A stretch of 6,690 nt of DNA, from NCBI GenBank assembly GCA_030587435.1, contig JAUQZC010000072.1:1-6690 (forward strand). The letters are read 5' to 3'. Numbering within the stretch: position 1 is the first letter of the stretch; every line of letters begins with the position of its first letter. The stretch is from Candidatus Baldrarchaeota archaeon. Lineage in GTDB: Archaea > Asgardarchaeota > Baldrarchaeia > Baldrarchaeales > DXJG01. The notes beneath the pieces are model-generated. The model had not been told where the DNA came from. It made no database searches and saw only the letters and a program-made list of their open reading frames with translations. Position numbers and translations under genes: made by a program. Positions 5,348 to 6,690 of the stretch are shown here, piece after piece.

Positions 5348-6668
5348 TCATGTAAAACGTTATTGAGAAAGAAGAAAGCACGGCAACAGCGAAAGTGGTT
5401 AGAATGAGAGGCGTATAGAGATAGGACATTACTAAAATCACTATTATAAAAATTATAATTAATGCTATCATACTAAACAAGGCATGACTATTGATCGTTT
5501 TTTCCATACTGAGCTTAAATGCAGAAAGGTTAACCATGAAGAAAGTTATTAGGAAAAATAGGCTTGAAAGCGTTGCAACTTCCTGTAGAACGCCGACTAG
5601 AGTAAGTATGGCAATAATGAATGACGTGAAAAGAATATTGATATAGGGTACTCTTGTTTCTTCACTAAGTTTAACAAGCTTTTTAGGTGCTAAACCATCT
5701 CTAGCTAAAGCAAACATCATTCTTGAAGATCCATACAAGCTTGCATTAAACGCGCTGGATGTTGCAAGTAAGCCACCTACACCAAGTAAGATTCCGCCGA
5801 TACTTCCCATGAACTGTTCTGCAGCTTCCGCTAAAGGTGCCTCACTACTCATAAGTTTAGCTGGATCAATAACCATCAAAGCAATAAGAGTTACAAGTAA
5901 GTATATGGTTGAGACAATTACTATGCATATGTAAATAGCTCTTTTTATGTTTTTTCTTGGATTTTTTAGTTCTTCGGCGCTTGTCGCGATAAGTTCAAAC
6001 CCCTCATATGCTATAAAGATTAATCCACTACCTAAAACAAGATTTGATAAACGAAAATCAACTTCGGTGGGGTTAGGAACATAATCTTGGAGTTTTTGTA
6101 TTAAGCCGTATTTCGCAGCGAAAAGGAAACCTGCACCTGCAAATAGAAGCAATAAAACAACTTTAGCTGCTACTAGGATGTTTTCAACGCTACCAGTTTT
6201 TTTAGCTCCCTTTAAATTTAAAATGGTAAGCACAACTATGAGGAGCAGGCTCCAGATCTTCCATGAACTTTTAACAAAGTATGTCATGTATTGTCCAAAG
6301 GATACAGCATAAAGCGAACAAGATGCGATATAGCTGAACCAAATAAGCCAAGCAACAAAACCTCCTACAAATTCTCCAAATCCAGCTTTGACATATACGT
6401 AACTGGCGCCGCTACTTGGGTATTTCTCTGCAAGAGCAGAATAGCTATAACCGGTTAATAGTGCTGAAAAAGTGCAGAGAGTTAAGCTTAGGAGGACAAA
6501 TTTACCAGCTATACCTACAACTAGGCCTATAACTGTGAATATGCCTCCGCCAATCATTCCACCCATACCTATTGTTACGGCTTCAATTAGTCCTAGTTCT
6601 CTAATTAATTCAACTTCATAGAGTTCTTTAATTTCTACTTTTTTAGACGGAAATGCGTCTCTTACCAT
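5331..6668 (-). CDS. APC-superfamily amino acid permease, ApcT-like
   Basis: This 445-residue, probably 12-helix transporter belongs to the amino acid-polyamine-organocation superfamily, with the LeuT fold. The unwound first helix carries GMIGGGIF (37-44), which binds the substrate backbone. Helix 6 has the conserved AYEGFELIATSAEELKNPRK (220-239), and the loop after helix 8 has SRMMFALARDGLAPKKL (315-331). Lys169 in helix 5 (LVAAKVVLLLL) sits where Methanocaldococcus ApcT has Lys158, which replaces the sodium ion and suggests proton-coupled uptake; the alignment is from memory. The chain ends right after helix 12 with TKRKV and has no fused regulatory domain. The start at ATG6668 has weak AGGGAT (6684-6679) upstream; no in-frame stop lies in the 22 bases to the window edge, so a longer N-terminus cannot be excluded. 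Substrate is not readable. Its 3' end overlaps the stress-protein gene on the other strand. Confidence 0.93.
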   Translation of the reverse strand: MVRDAFPSKKVEIKELYEVELIRELGLIEAVTIGMGGMIGGGIFTVIGLVVGIAGKFVLLSLTLCTFSALLTGYSYSALAEKYPSSGASYVYVKAGFGEFVGGFVAWLIWFSYIASCSLYAVSFGQYMTYFVKSSWKIWSLLLIVVLTILNLKGAKKTGSVENILVAAKVVLLLLFAGAGFLFAAKYGLIQKLQDYVPNPTEVDFRLSNLVLGSGLIFIAYEGFELIATSAEELKNPRKNIKRAIYICIVIVSTIYLLVTLIALMVIDPAKLMSSEAPLAEAAEQFMGSIGGILLGVGGLLATSSAFNASLYGSSRMMFALARDGLAPKKLVKLSEETRVPYINILFTSFIIAILTLVGVLQEVATLSSLFFLITFFMVNLSAFKLSMEKTINSHALFSMIALIIIFIIVILVMSYLYTPLILTTFAVAVLSSFSITFYMTKRKV

Positions 6669-6690
6669 CTTGAAAATTATCCCTGTATTA

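Noticed and set aside
1..6690. Search for CRISPR repeats, tRNA or rRNA, insertion sequences, attachment sites and toxin-antitoxin or defence genes
   Set aside because: I saw no regularly spaced repeats, cloverleaf, transposase motif, terminal inverted repeats or defence-type genes; the window is ordinary metabolic, transport and envelope content.

Overview
The window looks like an AT-rich (mid-30s % G+C by eye) piece of an archaeal chromosome, most likely from an uncultured member of the Thermoproteota (Bathyarchaeia-like); that placement is inference. The archaeal signs are: AT-rich boxes centred about 26 bases before several candidate start codons, as expected for TBP sites and leaderless mRNAs; G-rich Shine-Dalgarno matches in front of other genes; GTG and TTG starts; a stand-alone radical SAM protein with features I associate with an archaeal family; an exported protein with six N-glycosylation sequons; and an ApcT-like permease next to a tandem universal stress protein. 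I see no rRNA, tRNA, CRISPR array, insertion sequence or phage gene.

Layout. Bases 3-71 (+) may be the hydrophobic tail of a protein that begins outside the window. A 120-base AT-rich gap with nested inverted repeats leads to a plus-strand pair: a 165-residue unrecognised protein (193-690), possibly of the V4R-like ligand-binding fold, and 31 bases later a complete metallo-beta-lactamase-fold hydrolase (722-1423). After a 92-base promoter gap with a small perfect inverted repeat comes the radical SAM protein (1516-2259, +). Its end overlaps by 11 bases the end of a minus-strand pair: an anchored M14 zinc carboxypeptidase (4414-3074) followed by a six-helix membrane protein (3031-2249). A 96-base divergent promoter region separates the peptidase from a tandem-domain universal stress protein (4511-5347, +), whose end overlaps by 17 bases the end of an APC-superfamily amino acid permease (6668-5331, -).

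How the genes may work together. The exported peptidase would release amino acids from peptides outside the cell. The permease could import amino acids, and the adjacent stress protein is a plausible regulator of it, since such domains are often linked or fused to archaeal APC transporters. The peptidase and stress-protein genes share one divergent promoter region, so peptide breakdown and amino acid uptake may be coordinated; this is inference. The MBL hydrolase with its upstream partner, and the radical SAM protein, have no visible link to this theme.

Novelty. No radically new system is evident. The points most worth following are the Asp-rich, probably calcium-binding insert in the peptidase, the unrecognised small protein coupled to the MBL hydrolase, the orphan radical SAM enzyme, and the tail-to-tail overlap of the stress protein and permease genes.
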